DNA of 64,000 nucleotides from contig CAVORD010000001.1 in the NCBI GenBank assembly GCA_963698535.1, forward strand, positions 2,046,001-2,110,000. Reading direction: 5' to 3'. The stretch's first letter is position 1; each line of letters starts with the position of its first letter. A program made the translations under genes and the position numbers. Shown here one piece after another: positions 41,441 through 51,087 of this stretch. The DNA is from CAVORD01 sp963698535. Lineage in GTDB: Bacteria > Bacteroidota > Bacteroidia > Bacteroidales > VadinHA17. The notes beneath the pieces are model-generated. The model was not told the DNA's origin. It saw only the letters and a program-made list of their open reading frames with translations, and did not search any database.

Positions 41441-41725
41441 ATGAGCAACACCGGAACAATACCCCGCCAGGCCCAGGGCATAGTAGCGCGCAAGACCGAC
41501 GATGGATATATCCTCGTCCCTGTCACCGGCAACATTGCCGATATGACTGCTGTCTTCACCCTCAATCCTACCGGTGCCTTTATCTGGGACGCTATCGACG
41601 GGCAAAACAGCGTGGCCGATATTGCTTCACTCCTTACCGCTGAGTTCGACACCGACATGTCAACAGCACTCTCCGATGTAACAACTTTCCTTGCCAATAT
41701 GAAGGAATACCTTATTGTGGAATAA
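41441..41725 (+). CDS. PqqD-family peptide chaperone
   Basis: A 94-residue protein with the PqqD/RRE-like winged-helix fold: VARKTDDGYILVPV, then FTLNPTGAFIWDAIDGQ and the DIASLLTAEF helix. PqqD-type domains bind leader peptides and present them to modifying enzymes. Its stop overlaps the next ATG (TAATG). It leads the operon 41,441-46,036. No radical SAM or precursor gene is adjacent, so its peptide partner is not known. Confidence 0.85.
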   Translation: MSNTGTIPRQAQGIVARKTDDGYILVPVTGNIADMTAVFTLNPTGAFIWDAIDGQNSVADIASLLTAEFDTDMSTALSDVTTFLANMKEYLIVE

Positions 41726-42631
41726 TGAAAGAAGTAACCCTTTCAGTAGCTAATTACTGTTTCAGCCTCGTCGCAGCCGACGAGTATGTTGTAATCGAGC
41801 TTCCGGAGAGATATCGGCTGTTTCATGCAAAAAGAGTGATCCCGCAAGTTACTATTACTGTCCACAGAGGTACCGGTCCGGACATTTCGCTGTTCAAAGA
41901 GGTGTTCCATGCTCCTTACATAAGAGAGCTGAATGGTGTTTTGATGAAGGTAGCCGACAGGCTTTGGACCGTATACCAGAATGATGAAGACATCTATGTG
42001 CAGAGTACGCTTCCTGAAGAGACGGGAGCCCGCTCTGCTCTCCTTGGCATCTTCTCCGGAAAAAACAACTGGAAGATATGGGTCGATACCGATGAAGAGA
42101 GAGTGAACCCCCTTTCATACCCCATCGACAGCCTTCTGATATACTACCTGACAGCAATAAACAAAGACATTTTTCTTCACTCATCAGCAGTCTCCGTTCG
42201 CGACAAAGGACTGGTATTCTGTGGTATATCAGGCAAGGGCAAGAGTACAATGGCCAAACTGTGGGAAGAGAAGGGGGCGAAGGTAATTCACGACGACCGG
42301 ACAATAATTGGTCGTAAAGGAGAGCTGTTTCCGGGTGTGGAATACTCCTGTGTATGACGACGAAGTACCGTCATCAGCCAACCTAAGCGCCATCTTTCTG
42401 ATAGAGCACGGGACAGTCAACAGGGCAATGAAGGTGGAAGGTAAAGATGCCATAACAAGGATATTGTCAAACTCTATCCAGCATGGATGGAACAGGGAGA
42501 TTATCTACGATCTGCTGATGTCGATAGAATCGATGGTCAGGAAGGTTCCTGTATATTCACTTCAATTTGTGCCGACAGCTGAGGTAACAGATTATATAAC
42601 CCATATTCTTGATCATGGAATTAAGAAATGA
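41725..42631 (+). CDS. HPr kinase-like protein (frameshifted)
   Basis: A ~302-residue protein. Its C-terminal half is HprK/PEPCK-like: Walker A GISGKGKST (residues ~167-175), then KVIHDDRTII with the conserved Asp pair. The frame breaks at TTT 42,328-42,330. Removing one T yields ELFRVWNTPVYDDE and continues to a stop at 42631. Its N-terminal half is typical of HprK-related kinases found beside PqqD-like and nucleotidyltransferase genes, where a peptide or carrier, rather than HPr, may be phosphorylated. It overlaps the peptidase start by 17 bases. Confidence 0.82.
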
Positions 42632-43085
42632 GGTACTTAATGATGTAAGCATATCTCTGCTTTTAGAAGGGAAAAGCATAAGGATCTCAGCCTGGGGTTA
42701 CAGCATGTATCCTGCCATAAGACCGGGTGACATAATACATCTTTCACCATTTAAAAAAGAGAGTCCGCTGACGACAGGTATGATCATAGCACGCAAAAGA
42801 AGGGAGGGACTGGTCGTTCACCGCGTGACATCCGTTGAGCCCGATGGGGCAGACAGGAGGGTCATAACACGGGGCGACAGCTGTCTGCGTGCCGACGAAC
42901 CCTTTGGCGAAGAAGATATTGCAGGGATAGTGGTCTCGGTGGAAAGAGGAGATAAGGAGGTCGTACAGAAAGAAAAACGGGTTATAAGATATGGTCTGAA
43001 CAACAGGCTTGTCTGGTTATTGCTGGTGAGAAAAAAATTTAAGGTTATCTTAGAAAGAATTGCAGACGGTGACGATGAAAGATAA
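42615..43085 (+). CDS. S24/S26-type signal peptidase-like protein
   Basis: A 156-residue protein with the serine motif GYSMYPAIRPGD (around residues 30-41) and GLVVHRVTS, where His takes the place of the bacterial general-base Lys, as in SipW/ER-type signal peptidases. There is no N-terminal membrane anchor, but a hydrophobic segment occurs near the C-terminus (NRLVWLLLVRKKFK). In this operon it might remove a leader or process an exported peptide. Start at 42615 chosen because it begins the conserved region and overlaps the kinase gene. Confidence 0.75.
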   Translation: MELRNEVLNDVSISLLLEGKSIRISAWGYSMYPAIRPGDIIHLSPFKKESPLTTGMIIARKRREGLVVHRVTSVEPDGADRRVITRGDSCLRADEPFGEEDIAGIVVSVERGDKEVVQKEKRVIRYGLNNRLVWLLLVRKKFKVILERIADGDDER

Positions 43086-44881
43086 GAAGCACAGGAGATC
43101 TCTCTTCAATATGGAGATAGGAAAGACACTCTCCCTTGCCTGGAGGGGCGCCGGATGGTGGAATATCTTCTCACTCTCTTTGTCGTTGGTAAGAAGCATT
43201 ATCCCTCTTGTTATTATTCTCCTTATCAAAGGACTCATTGATACTGTCACAGAGCTCTCTCTTACAGGCTCTTCGTGTGGACTACCGGAATATCATATGG
43301 CAGGTGGCGGGAATAGCCGGTGCTTTCCTTGTTGAGGAGATAGCTTCATCCCTCACTGCCTATATTACCCGTATGCAGGGTGCGCGGATGAGTCTCTATG
43401 TTCACGACAAACTGCACGAAAAGGCCTCATCACTCGACCTCATCCATTTTGAGACATCCTCATTTTACGACATACTCCTAAGGGCTACCAGGGAGGCGAC
43501 AGGCAGACCTCTCAGCATAGCCTCCAACCTGGTTAACCTCTTCAGGGGATTGGCCTCCCTAATTGTGATGGGCATCCTACTGGCAGGATTCAACTGGATC
43601 ATAGCCCTGGCCCTTGTGGTCATAACCCTCCCCCTGCTTCTGCTCAGATCACATTACTCAAAATTGCTCTGGAACTACAGAAAGGAGACGGCCTCCGACG
43701 AACGCAAAAGCTCATACTACAGCTGGCTGCTGACAGGCGACAGGCCGGCGCGGGAGATAAGACTGTTCGGGACGGCCGGATATTTCAGGGATCTTTTTAA
43801 GGAGAGCTACTCCAGGGTGGCTCATGGTGAAGCACGACTGCTTAAGCGCAGGGCACAGACTGAGATAGTGGTGGCTTTCGTTAAGGCGGCCGGACTGGGA
43901 GTCATCCTCTGGTATATGATCGCCAGAACGGTACATGCTGCCATCTCTCTGGGTGAGCTGGCTATGTACCTGCTGGCATTCCGGCAGGGACTCATATATG
44001 TGAGAGACATAGCATCGTCGGTATCGGGACTGCATGAAGATTCTCTCTTTGTAAAAGATACATTTGACTTCCTTGAGATACAGGTGGAGGAGCCAAAGGG
44101 TGCTCTAAAAATAGATGATGACACAACAGGCGATATCTCTGTCAGAGGCGTCGATTTTGCATATCCCGGAAGCTCCGGCAACGCTCTGCAAAAGATAGAC
44201 CTGCATATCAGAAAAGGTGAGTCACTCGCTATTGTCGGTTCCAATGGAGCAGGCAAGAGTACACTTGTAAGGATCATATGCGGACTTTATAAGCCCGATA
44301 AGGGGTCACTCCATTATGGTGGTCAGGAGGTGGCAACCTTAGATAACGCCGGTTACAGAAAGCTCTTTTCCGTTGTCTTCCAGGACTTTATGCTTTATAA
44401 TCTCTCCCTTGGCGAGAATATTGGTCTTGGTGACGTCGAGATGATCGATAATGAAGAGAAGATAAAGGAGGCGGCGGTGATGACCGGTCTCGACCCTCTG
44501 GTAAGCAAAATGGAAAACGGTTATTCCACAGTTATAGGACGACTCTTTGACGACAGCAGGGAGCTCAGCTGGGGTGAGTGGCAGAAGATAGCCATTGCCA
44601 GGGCGCTCTTCCGCAACTCTCCTGTTATGATACTTGACGAGCCCACAAGTGCACTGGATGCCAATGCCGAGTTTGAGTTCTACAACCGTTTCAGAGAGAT
44701 GCGCAAAGGACGTACATCTATCCTTATCAGTCACAGGCTGGCCACCGTGGCCGATGCCGACCGTATAGTGCTGCTGGCCGACGGTGCCATTGCCGAAACC
44801 GGTACACACGATGAGCTGATGAAGGCGCGCGGTAAATACTACGACATGTACTCCAGACAGGCAGGAATGTACCGGCAATGA
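43075..44881 (+). CDS. ABC exporter, fused permease-ATPase (frameshifted)
   Basis: A ~602-residue half-transporter: six membrane helices (residues ~25-310) and an ATPase with Walker A GSNGAGKST, an unusual signature LSWGEWQ in place of LSGGQ, and Walker B VMILDEPTSALD, then ISHRLATVADADRIV. There is no N-terminal C39 peptidase. The frame breaks at TT 43,272-43,273. Removing one T gives TGSRVDYRNIIWQVAG. It overlaps the genes on both sides by 4-11 bases. It resembles lasso-peptide and microcin exporters in layout. Confidence 0.87.
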
Positions 44882-46036
44882 GCAGCTTTTCACAAATACC
44901 GCCTGAGGCAAACCTCCTGCTTTCACTCTGCCACTATCCCTCAGGGGTAATGGGGAATGAAGTTCTTAATATTAAAGACAGCTTCAACCGGGACCTTTTT
45001 CTGACACTTGCACGGGAGCATGGCATAGAGGCTGTAGTGTGGGATAACCTGAAGGATTCCGCGATATTGAAAATGTTGCCACTGTCGGTAACAGAAACAC
45101 TGAAGGCCTCATCGGCAAAGAGTCTTGCCAGAAACACATTCATAGCCACCGTGGTAGGTGAGGCCCTGACACTTCTTCGCGAGAATGACATTGAACCGGT
45201 CATGCTTAAAGGGATGGCCCTGGAGTATGCCTGGTACGGTGGCAGAGGTCTCAGACAGATGACCGATGCTGACATACTGATACCACGGGAGCAGGCATTG
45301 AAGGCCAGGAGGCTGCTGCTGGAAGGTGGATTTACCTCCCTGCCCATGAAGTCACTGTTCCACAGACCAATTATGCTTCATATCGGAAAGCATCTGCCGT
45401 CGCTCCTTAAGAACGGCATTATGGTGGAGATACACCATGATCTTTTCGGGGAGAGAACATGAGAAAATAACGCAGGAACTTTATGAGAGCCGCCGGAGTG
45501 CATCCGGAATAGCTTCTGCCCTTTCTGTTCCCGATACTGTTTACCTTTTCGTTTATCTGGTAAGTCACCTTTTAAGCCACGAGCAGAATAACGAGTCACA
45601 GCTTCGGCTTTATCTCGACCTAAATATTTTAGGAAAAGCTCTTCAGGAGGAGAACAGGCTGGATGAGATGAAGGAGGTGGCATCAAGGGCCGGAATAAGA
45701 AAGGAGGTTATCATTAAGATCGATTTGCTGAACGAATTCCTGAATGCAGGGATCGATATTGGTGTGTCAGCCGAGGAGACAGAATACCGGAAGGCCAGAG
45801 AGCGATTTATATTCTTTCTGACAAGTCCGAAAAACAATCCTGTTACAGAGAGGGATAACACATACAGGGAGACAATATCCGCCGTACCGGGACTACACAG
45901 GAAATTCCTTTTCATCCTTGGAGATCTCTTTCCTACGACATCCTTTATGAAGAAGAGATACCGGAAAAAGAGCCTTTTCGGCACACTGTTGTTTTACCCA
46001 CACAGGTGGGGAAAGCTGGTGTGGTTGATAAGATGA
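44878..46036 (+). CDS. Nucleotidyltransferase-family protein (NTP_transf_5-like; frameshifted)
   Basis: A ~386-residue protein with the core MLKGMALEYAWYGGRGLRQM followed by TDADILIP, where the two Asp are the metal ligands of the nucleotidyltransferase fold, then VEIHHDLFG. The frame breaks at GGGG 45,448-45,451. Removing one G joins LFG to REHEKITQEL and extends the gene to 46036. Similar proteins occur with PqqD-like and HprK-like genes, including some lasso-peptide clusters; the substrate is unknown. It ends the operon and overlaps the exporter stop by 4 bases (ATGA). Confidence 0.8.
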
Positions 46037-46218
46037 TAACATGTTTCAACTTTGTCAATTCCGCTTTATACGAACTCACCCCCGAACCCCCTCTCTACTC
46101 CGCAAGAGAGGGGGCCAAAATCTCTATAATTTCACAACTTTTCTCCTTTTTACTTGACTTTTTCTCTTCGCTTTCCTAAATTTATTATAGCAATACATTT
46201 TTGATAAAGTTTTTCATT

Positions 46219-46422
46219 ATGACACAGGAGGAGATTAATCTTGTCAGCGGCAGGATAATTGATCTTGCAAGGACCAGGACCACTGGTCCGGCTGTGGAAC
46301 TGGCTCTTAAACTGTCTGTTAGCGTGCGTACAGTTAAGAGAATAATAAGGATACTTCGTAAGAACGGAATTATAATAGAGTACAATAAGGCTTGCGTTAG
46401 TTATGTGATCAAGGAACCATAA
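46219..46422 (+). CDS. Small helix-turn-helix protein
   Basis: A 67-residue protein with a winged-helix-like HTH: ELALKLSVSVRTVKRIIRIL is the likely recognition segment, followed by RKNGIIIEYNK. It has the look of a DeoR/HTH_11-type domain without an effector part. It lies 183 bases after the nucleotidyltransferase, so it might regulate the adjacent operon, but that is inference. A longer in-frame start exists at 46201. Confidence 0.65.
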   Translation: MTQEEINLVSGRIIDLARTRTTGPAVELALKLSVSVRTVKRIIRILRKNGIIIEYNKACVSYVIKEP

Positions 46423-46651
46423 ATATGCTTTACAACATCTTTTTCTGTTCTGTTTTTGTCCCCCTCCTCTAATAATATTGTCTTATGTGAGACTTTAAAG
46501 CATTTTTTGTCATCCGGTACCAGCTAATAATAGGTTCCATTGCGAAATACTTAAAATGGGTTACACATAAATGGCCGCGTTAATAACGGTACCGGACAAA
46601 AGGACAAAGAAATGCAGACGTCTCGCTGCACCGCTTCCATTAGCGAAGCCC

Positions 46652-46682
46652 GCACCCTGGCAATCGCCGGGGTGCATTTTTG
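46652..46682 (+). terminator. Rho-independent terminator
   Basis: Stem GCACCCTGG / CCGGGGTGC (46652-46660 and 46667-46675, one G-T pair, 6-nt loop) followed by ATTTTTG. It lies in an otherwise empty 480-bp stretch (46,423-46,902), upstream of the IS110 copies. Confidence 0.75.
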
Positions 46683-46902
46683 CCCCTCCCCCTGCCTGCC
46701 CTTTAGATTAGCACAACTTTAATTTATTCTATTTTTATTCTGTTCATTAAAAGTGAAAGCAGAGGTGAACTGGCCTGCCTGCTAGGTTTTTGGACCTAAC
46801 TGCCGAATTAGTCCTCTGCCTTCTTTCTTGAACAAGAACCATTTAGAATTATAGGCTTTTAGGCCTAGTAAAGGTTTTAGTTGTTCAATTAAATTTAAAG
46901 GT

Positions 46903-47699
46903 ATGAAATTTACTTCATTTGTTGGGATTGATATCTCAAAACTAGACTTCGATGTTGCACATCTTGATTCCAGCGGCTTATTACTTTCTACAAAAAAGTT
47001 CTCAAACAACAAATCAGGCTTCACCCAGTTAATTAGGTGGCTTGATAAAACGGTTCCATCCAAGGAGGCACTCTTTTGCCTTGAGCATTCTGGTGTATAT
47101 TCTCTTTCCATATGTGTGTTTTTTGAAGAATCCAACCTTTGTTATACCCTTCAGCCTGGATTGCAGATAAAGAGATCTATGGGCATTCAACGAGGTAAAA
47201 ACGACAATGCTGACGCCAGAGTGATAGGTAAGTACGCCTATCTGAATCGGAATGAAATAGTTCCCTACAAACTGCCATCTAAAGTGATTTTGAAGTTAAA
47301 GCAACTTGTTTCTTACCGGGAAAGGCTGGTAAGAGCAAAGTCTCTCTAAGGACTTCGTCTAAAGAGCTAAAGGCGTTTACGGGAAAGAGTCTACATACTC
47401 TTGTTTTTGACGACTCCGAGCAACATGTTAAGGATATAAACAAAAGTATTGCTAGAATCGATCAGGCTTTAAAACAACTGATTGAAGAAGATCCTGAAAT
47501 CAAAAGAATATTTAACCTTGCAACTTCCGTAAAAGGGGTAGGGCTACAGATTGCTGTAAACATGCTAGTAGCTACTCATGGGTTTACACGCTTTTCAAAC
47601 TGGAGGAAATTTTCTTGTTACTGTGGTCTTGCTCCTTTTGAATATAGTTCTGGAAGCTCTATAAGGGGTAAAACAAAGTGAGTTATCTGGGTAACAAAA
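46903..47699 (+). pseudogene. IS110-family transposase, broken copy
   Basis: The N-terminal 148 residues match the intact downstream copy closely (FVGIDISKLDFDVAHLDS, LEHSGVYSLSICVFF, KNDNADARVIGKYAY). Compared with that copy it lacks one A near 47,331 and one G near 47,679, each shifting the frame. It then stops matching at 47,699, where the second copy begins, so the C-terminal ~70 residues are missing. It is about 90% identical at the DNA level to the second copy, so it is not a very recent duplicate. Confidence 0.85.
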
Positions 47700-47791
47700 G
47701 TCCTCTGCCTTCTTTCTTGAACAAGTACCATTTAGAATTATAGGCTTTTAGGCCTAGTAAAGGTTTTAGTTGTTCAATTAAACTTAAAGGT

Positions 47792-48790
47792 ATGAAATTT
47801 ACTTCATTTGTTGGGATTGATATCTCGAAACTCGATTTTGATGTAGCACATCTTGATTCCCGTGGCTTACTACTTGCCACTAAGAAGTTTTCAAACAACA
47901 AATCAGGCTTCTCCCAGATGATTAGGTGGCTTAATAAAACACTTCCTGTCAAAGAGATGCTCTTTTGTCTTGAACACTCTGGTGTATATTGTCTTTCCAT
48001 ATGTGTATTCTTTGAAGAAGCAGGACTTTGTTATACTCTACAGCCTGGATTGCAGATAAAGAGATCTATGGGCATTCAAAGGGGAAAAAACGACCAAGCT
48101 GACGCCAAAGTAATAGGAAAGTATGCCTACCTGAATCGGAATGAAATAATCCCCTACAAACTGCCATCTAAGGTAATTTTGAAGCTCAAGCAACTTGTTT
48201 CTTACCGGGAGAGGTTGGTAAAGAGCAAAGTCTCTCTAAAAACATCTTCTAAAGAGCTAAAGTCGTTTACAGACAAGAGCCTCCACACACTTGTCTTTGC
48301 TGATTCAGAGCAGCATATTAAGGAGATAAACAAAAGTATTGCAACAATCGACCAGGCTTTAAAACAACTGATTGAAGAAGATCCTGAAATCAAAAGATTA
48401 TTTAACCTTGCAACTTCCGTAAAAGGGGTCGGACTACAGATTGCTGTAAACATGCTAGTTGCTACTCATGGGTTTACCCGCTTTTCAAACTGGAGGAAAT
48501 TTTCTTGTTACTGTGGTCTTGCCCCCTTTGAATATAGCTCCGGAAGCTCTATAAGGGGTAAAACCAAGGTTAGCTATTTGGGTAATAAAAAACTAAAAGC
48601 TGTTATCGGCAATGGGATTGCTTCAGCAATACAAAACGATCCTGAACTAGCTGTATATTATAAACGCAAACTCGAAGAAGGAAAACACAAAATGGTCGTG
48701 CTGAATGCTATAAAAAACAAGCTCCTTAGTAGAGTATTTGCCGTTATTAAGAGAGGAACACCATTCGTTCCTCTATATCAACACTTATAA
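47792..48790 (+). CDS. IS110-family transposase (intact)
   Basis: A 332-residue DEDD transposase. The catalytic acids are seen in GIDISKLDFDVA, FCLEHSGVY and KNDQADAKVIGKYA. The C-terminal Transposase_20 domain has LATSVKGVGLQIAVN and the serine-containing SGSSIRGKTKVSYLG. IS110 elements are known to use a structured bridge RNA from a non-coding end; here only 92 bases precede the gene and about 30 follow it, which is short for a known bridge RNA. Start at 47792 matches the broken copy. Confidence 0.93.
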   Translation: MKFTSFVGIDISKLDFDVAHLDSRGLLLATKKFSNNKSGFSQMIRWLNKTLPVKEMLFCLEHSGVYCLSICVFFEEAGLCYTLQPGLQIKRSMGIQRGKNDQADAKVIGKYAYLNRNEIIPYKLPSKVILKLKQLVSYRERLVKSKVSLKTSSKELKSFTDKSLHTLVFADSEQHIKEINKSIATIDQALKQLIEEDPEIKRLFNLATSVKGVGLQIAVNMLVATHGFTRFSNWRKFSCYCGLAPFEYSSGSSIRGKTKVSYLGNKKLKAVIGNGIASAIQNDPELAVYYKRKLEEGKHKMVVLNAIKNKLLSRVFAVIKRGTPFVPLYQHL

Positions 48791-48851
48791 TATTACAGAA
48801 GAAAACTTGGAAATATCTTAGAATTCGGCAGGCAGGCAAACCTGTAATGTG

Positions 48852-48868
48852 CGACCCCGCTGGGGTCG
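48852..48868. repeat. CGACCCC hairpin
   Basis: Perfect 7-bp inverted repeat CGACCCCGCTGGGGTCG, the same core as the hairpins after the two Y1 transposases (52,221 and 53,142). A degenerate copy lies at 51,433-51,449. Confidence 0.8.
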
Positions 48869-48874
48869 CTATTC

Positions 48875-49111
48875 AACCCCGGAGGGGGGGCCGAGCGTAT
48901 ATAAATGGTCCGGTGGACCATTTTAGCGAGGAGCCTGTATGCAGGGAGGAATTGTGGTGGTAAAGAATAATAGCCACGGGTAACACCCGTGGTGTTCAAT
49001 GTCCAATACACAGCCACACCCCCGGAGGGGTTGAATAGTTAATGTTAATGAGATACATCACAGGCGGAGCCTGTCAAGATAATCCGACTGAGGCAGAAGC
49101 CTCAGCCGAAC
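48875..49111. repeat. Composite multi-hairpin element, copy 1
   Basis: About 235 bp, nearly identical to 50,855-51,087. Modules in order: CCCCGGAGGGGG; arms AAATGGTCC/GGACCATTT (48903-48923); arms CCACGGGT/ACCCGTGG (48974-48992); CCCCGGAGGGG; CAGGCGGAGCCTG (49061-49073); and a GAGGC/GCCTC hairpin ending CCGAAC. No reading frame of interest. Confidence 0.85.
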
Positions 49112-49599
49112 GCCAATTAATTTAACGTGCGGTGGCGAACCCGGAAAAGGTGCGAACTGGTGCCGACGCGCGTAGCAGCCAAAGGCACCGGTTGTCTTTT
49201 CCGGACTCCTTTTCTTTGGTTCGTTTCTTTTGGAGGAGCAAAAGAAATGAACAGAGATAGCTCGGCGAAGCCAAATGAACAGGACGAACAGCTGAATTGG
49301 AACGGCTTGGTCTTCGGGTTATTAGGTTCAAAAACTACCATATCTTCCATCAAATAGAAGAGGTAATTGAAACCATCCGCCAAAACATAATTAATTGATA
49401 ATCTGCAGCCTCCCTCCAGGGGGAGGGCCGGGGAGGGGAATAACTGAGGCAGAGCCTCAGCCGAACCTCATCCATTCCATCGATTTCTCACAAACATGTT
49501 GTACAACATGTTTTTCGTTTTCATTAATGGCCCCCAACTCCTCTATGTTGGCTCTGCTGCAAATAATAATTGCGTAATGTCTCACTAAACTATTGTGCT
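49112..49599. repeat. Gene-free repeat-rich spacer
   Basis: It contains a GGAAAAGGTGCGAAC block at about 49,143 and an imperfect ~14-bp palindrome (GTTCGTTTCTTTTG / CAAAAGAAATGAAC, 49,219-49,252). It ends with a CCTCCAGGGGGAGG module (49,413-49,435) and a further TGAGGCAGAGCCTCA unit (49,444-49,458). I see no gene. Confidence 0.6.
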
Positions 49600-50319
49600 A
49601 TGAAAACAACTATTCTTTCTTTTTTTTTGATTCTTTTCCTTTTTACCTCTTGTTCTAAAGATAGAGATTTAGAACAGAGAGTAACAGAAAGGAATGAACT
49701 GCTTGCAAACATTGAGAAAGCAAAAAACGAGTTTATTGTTTTAAATTCAATTGTACCAAAAAACTACTTTAATGAGGAGAATCCTTTGGAAATAGGTGGT
49801 TATTCAACTTCAAAATGTTTACTTAAGGTTTATGAAAAATCAAATAACCAAAAAGGAGACTTTGATAATTTACTTGAAGAATTTCTTGCCGCATTAAGGG
49901 AATGTCTGCCTGAAGATGTCTTAAATCCCAGCCAATCCAACCCTGATACTTTAGAAGCATGGGTACAATCATCTTTTTATGAAATTTTGAAAGATAATGA
50001 CTTCGAAAATTTTATCGCCAAATCAATTAAAATTGAAAATTTAGTATTGGAAACACCCTATTTTCTAGAACCCCAGAAAGCTAGATTGCTTACCTTTACC
50101 TCTGTCTTACGACACATAATTGGAACAATGAACTATATTGATATTTACGGCAATCAGAAGGGCGTTTCAAGTGAATGGGAAGATTGTTTCATCGAAAAAT
50201 TACAAGATACTTTTGGCTGCGACCGGTGTTACGTTGAAAAGTTGTTGTGTGTTACCAGCTGGCCAACTTGTCTTGGTGCCAAGGCTTTAGACTGTATAAT
50301 TGAAGTAAATGCGGACTAA
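49600..50319 (+). CDS. Hypothetical lipoprotein, orphan
   Basis: A 239-residue intact protein with a clear lipoprotein signal (ILSFFLILFLFTSCSKD; Cys at about 18) and a mostly helical, acidic remainder. Five Cys lie in the C-terminal third (WEDCFIEKL, FGCDRCYVEKLLC), and could form disulfides or bind metal. It is noticeably more A+T rich than neighbouring genes, which fits recent transfer. No family recognised. It is flanked by two copies of the composite hairpin element. Confidence 0.75.
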   Translation: MKTTILSFFLILFLFTSCSKDRDLEQRVTERNELLANIEKAKNEFIVLNSIVPKNYFNEENPLEIGGYSTSKCLLKVYEKSNNQKGDFDNLLEEFLAALRECLPEDVLNPSQSNPDTLEAWVQSSFYEILKDNDFENFIAKSIKIENLVLETPYFLEPQKARLLTFTSVLRHIIGTMNYIDIYGNQKGVSSEWEDCFIEKLQDTFGCDRCYVEKLLCVTSWPTCLGAKALDCIIEVNAD

Positions 50320-50331
50320 ATAGACTACACT

Positions 50332-50735
50332 ATGAAATCAGGAAAATTGAGCTCTCTTTATTTACCGTAGCCACAGTTACAGCTATTATTGCTCCTATGC
50401 ATGAGGCTCTTAAATTCTTAAGTATTATTACTTTATTGATTTGCCTGGTATATCTTTTTGCGGGATGGTATTTGTTAAGAGAAAGTAAACCAAATGCATT
50501 CCAATTATTACCCCTTGTAATTGGATTCTTTTTTGCCAGTTCATTGCTAAGTACAATTTTTGTTGCAAGATTATACCCGGGTGGGGCGTATTTTACTTGG
50601 TACTCAATTCTTGGAGATATTGCCTTAATTGTTTTTCTTGGTTTGAATAAAGCGAAACTTCCTAAATCCAGAACCAGGATAATGCTGCAACTTTGTATTA
50701 TGGCCATTGTAAGTGGCTTGACATATTACTTATAG
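50332..50735 (+). CDS. Small four-helix membrane protein, orphan (frameshift near start)
   Basis: The main frame gives 112 residues from 50397 with four predicted membrane helices and ends at 50735. The same frame is open further upstream with good coding-like sequence (IRKIELSLFTVATVTAIIAP), reaching an ATG at 50332 only if one base is added in GAAATC near 50,336. I take the full gene as starting there. It is 12 bases after the lipoprotein and A+T rich like it, so the two may be an operon. Function unknown. Confidence 0.65.
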
Positions 50736-50854
50736 GGGCTCTATATTAGCCAAAAACCATGGAAAAGGTTCGATGGATTATTCATTTGTCATGAAGTCTT
50801 TCCATCTCCTGACCCTTGAAAGTTACACAGCTATATATCCTATAATTCCTGTTA

Positions 50855-51087
50855 AACCCCGGAGGGGGGGCCGAGCGTATATAAATGGTCCGGTGGACCA
50901 TTTTAGCGAGGAGCCTGTATGCAGGGAGGAAATGTGGTGTTAAAGAATAATAGCCACGGGTAACACCCGTGGTGTTCATGTCCAATACACGCCACACCCC
51001 CGGAGGGGTTGAATAGTTAATGTTAATGAGAGAACCACAGGCAGAGCCTGCAACGATAATCCGACTGAGGCAGAGCCTCAGCCGAAC
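50855..51087. repeat. Composite multi-hairpin element, copy 2
   Basis: Matches 48,875-49,111 in order and nearly base for base, including AAATGGTCC/GGACCATTT at 50883-50903 and CCACGGGT/ACCCGTGG at 50954-50972, and ends in the CAGGCAGAGCCTG (51038-51050) plus GAGGC/GCCTC module. Copies 1 and 2 lie in the same orientation and bracket the two orphan genes. Confidence 0.85.

Larger units (their letters stand above)
46773..48837 (+). mobile_element. Tandem IS110-family copies inside a palindrome
   Basis: Two IS110 copies share the same 92-bp leader, starting GTCCTCTGCC at 46811 and again at 47700. Copy 1 is truncated in the segment matching the 3' part of the transposase, and copy 2 begins exactly there. 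The outer flanks form an inverted repeat: GCCTGCCTG (46773-46781) and TGCCGAATT (46801-46809) on the left face AATTCGGCAGGCAGGC (48822-48837) on the right. The left arm is interrupted by a 19-bp insert. Confidence 0.75.

Noticed and set aside
46811..46902. Bridge RNA in the IS110 leader
   Set aside because: The 92-bp leader shows only a weak TAGGC/GCCTA hairpin, shorter than known bridge RNAs; left as untested.
46423..46902. tRNA or small RNA gene
   Set aside because: No cloverleaf or CCA-like end; only a terminator hairpin is supported.
49117..49383. Overlapping frames on both strands near 49.2 kb
   Set aside because: They are mirror readings of an imperfect palindrome and simple repeats.
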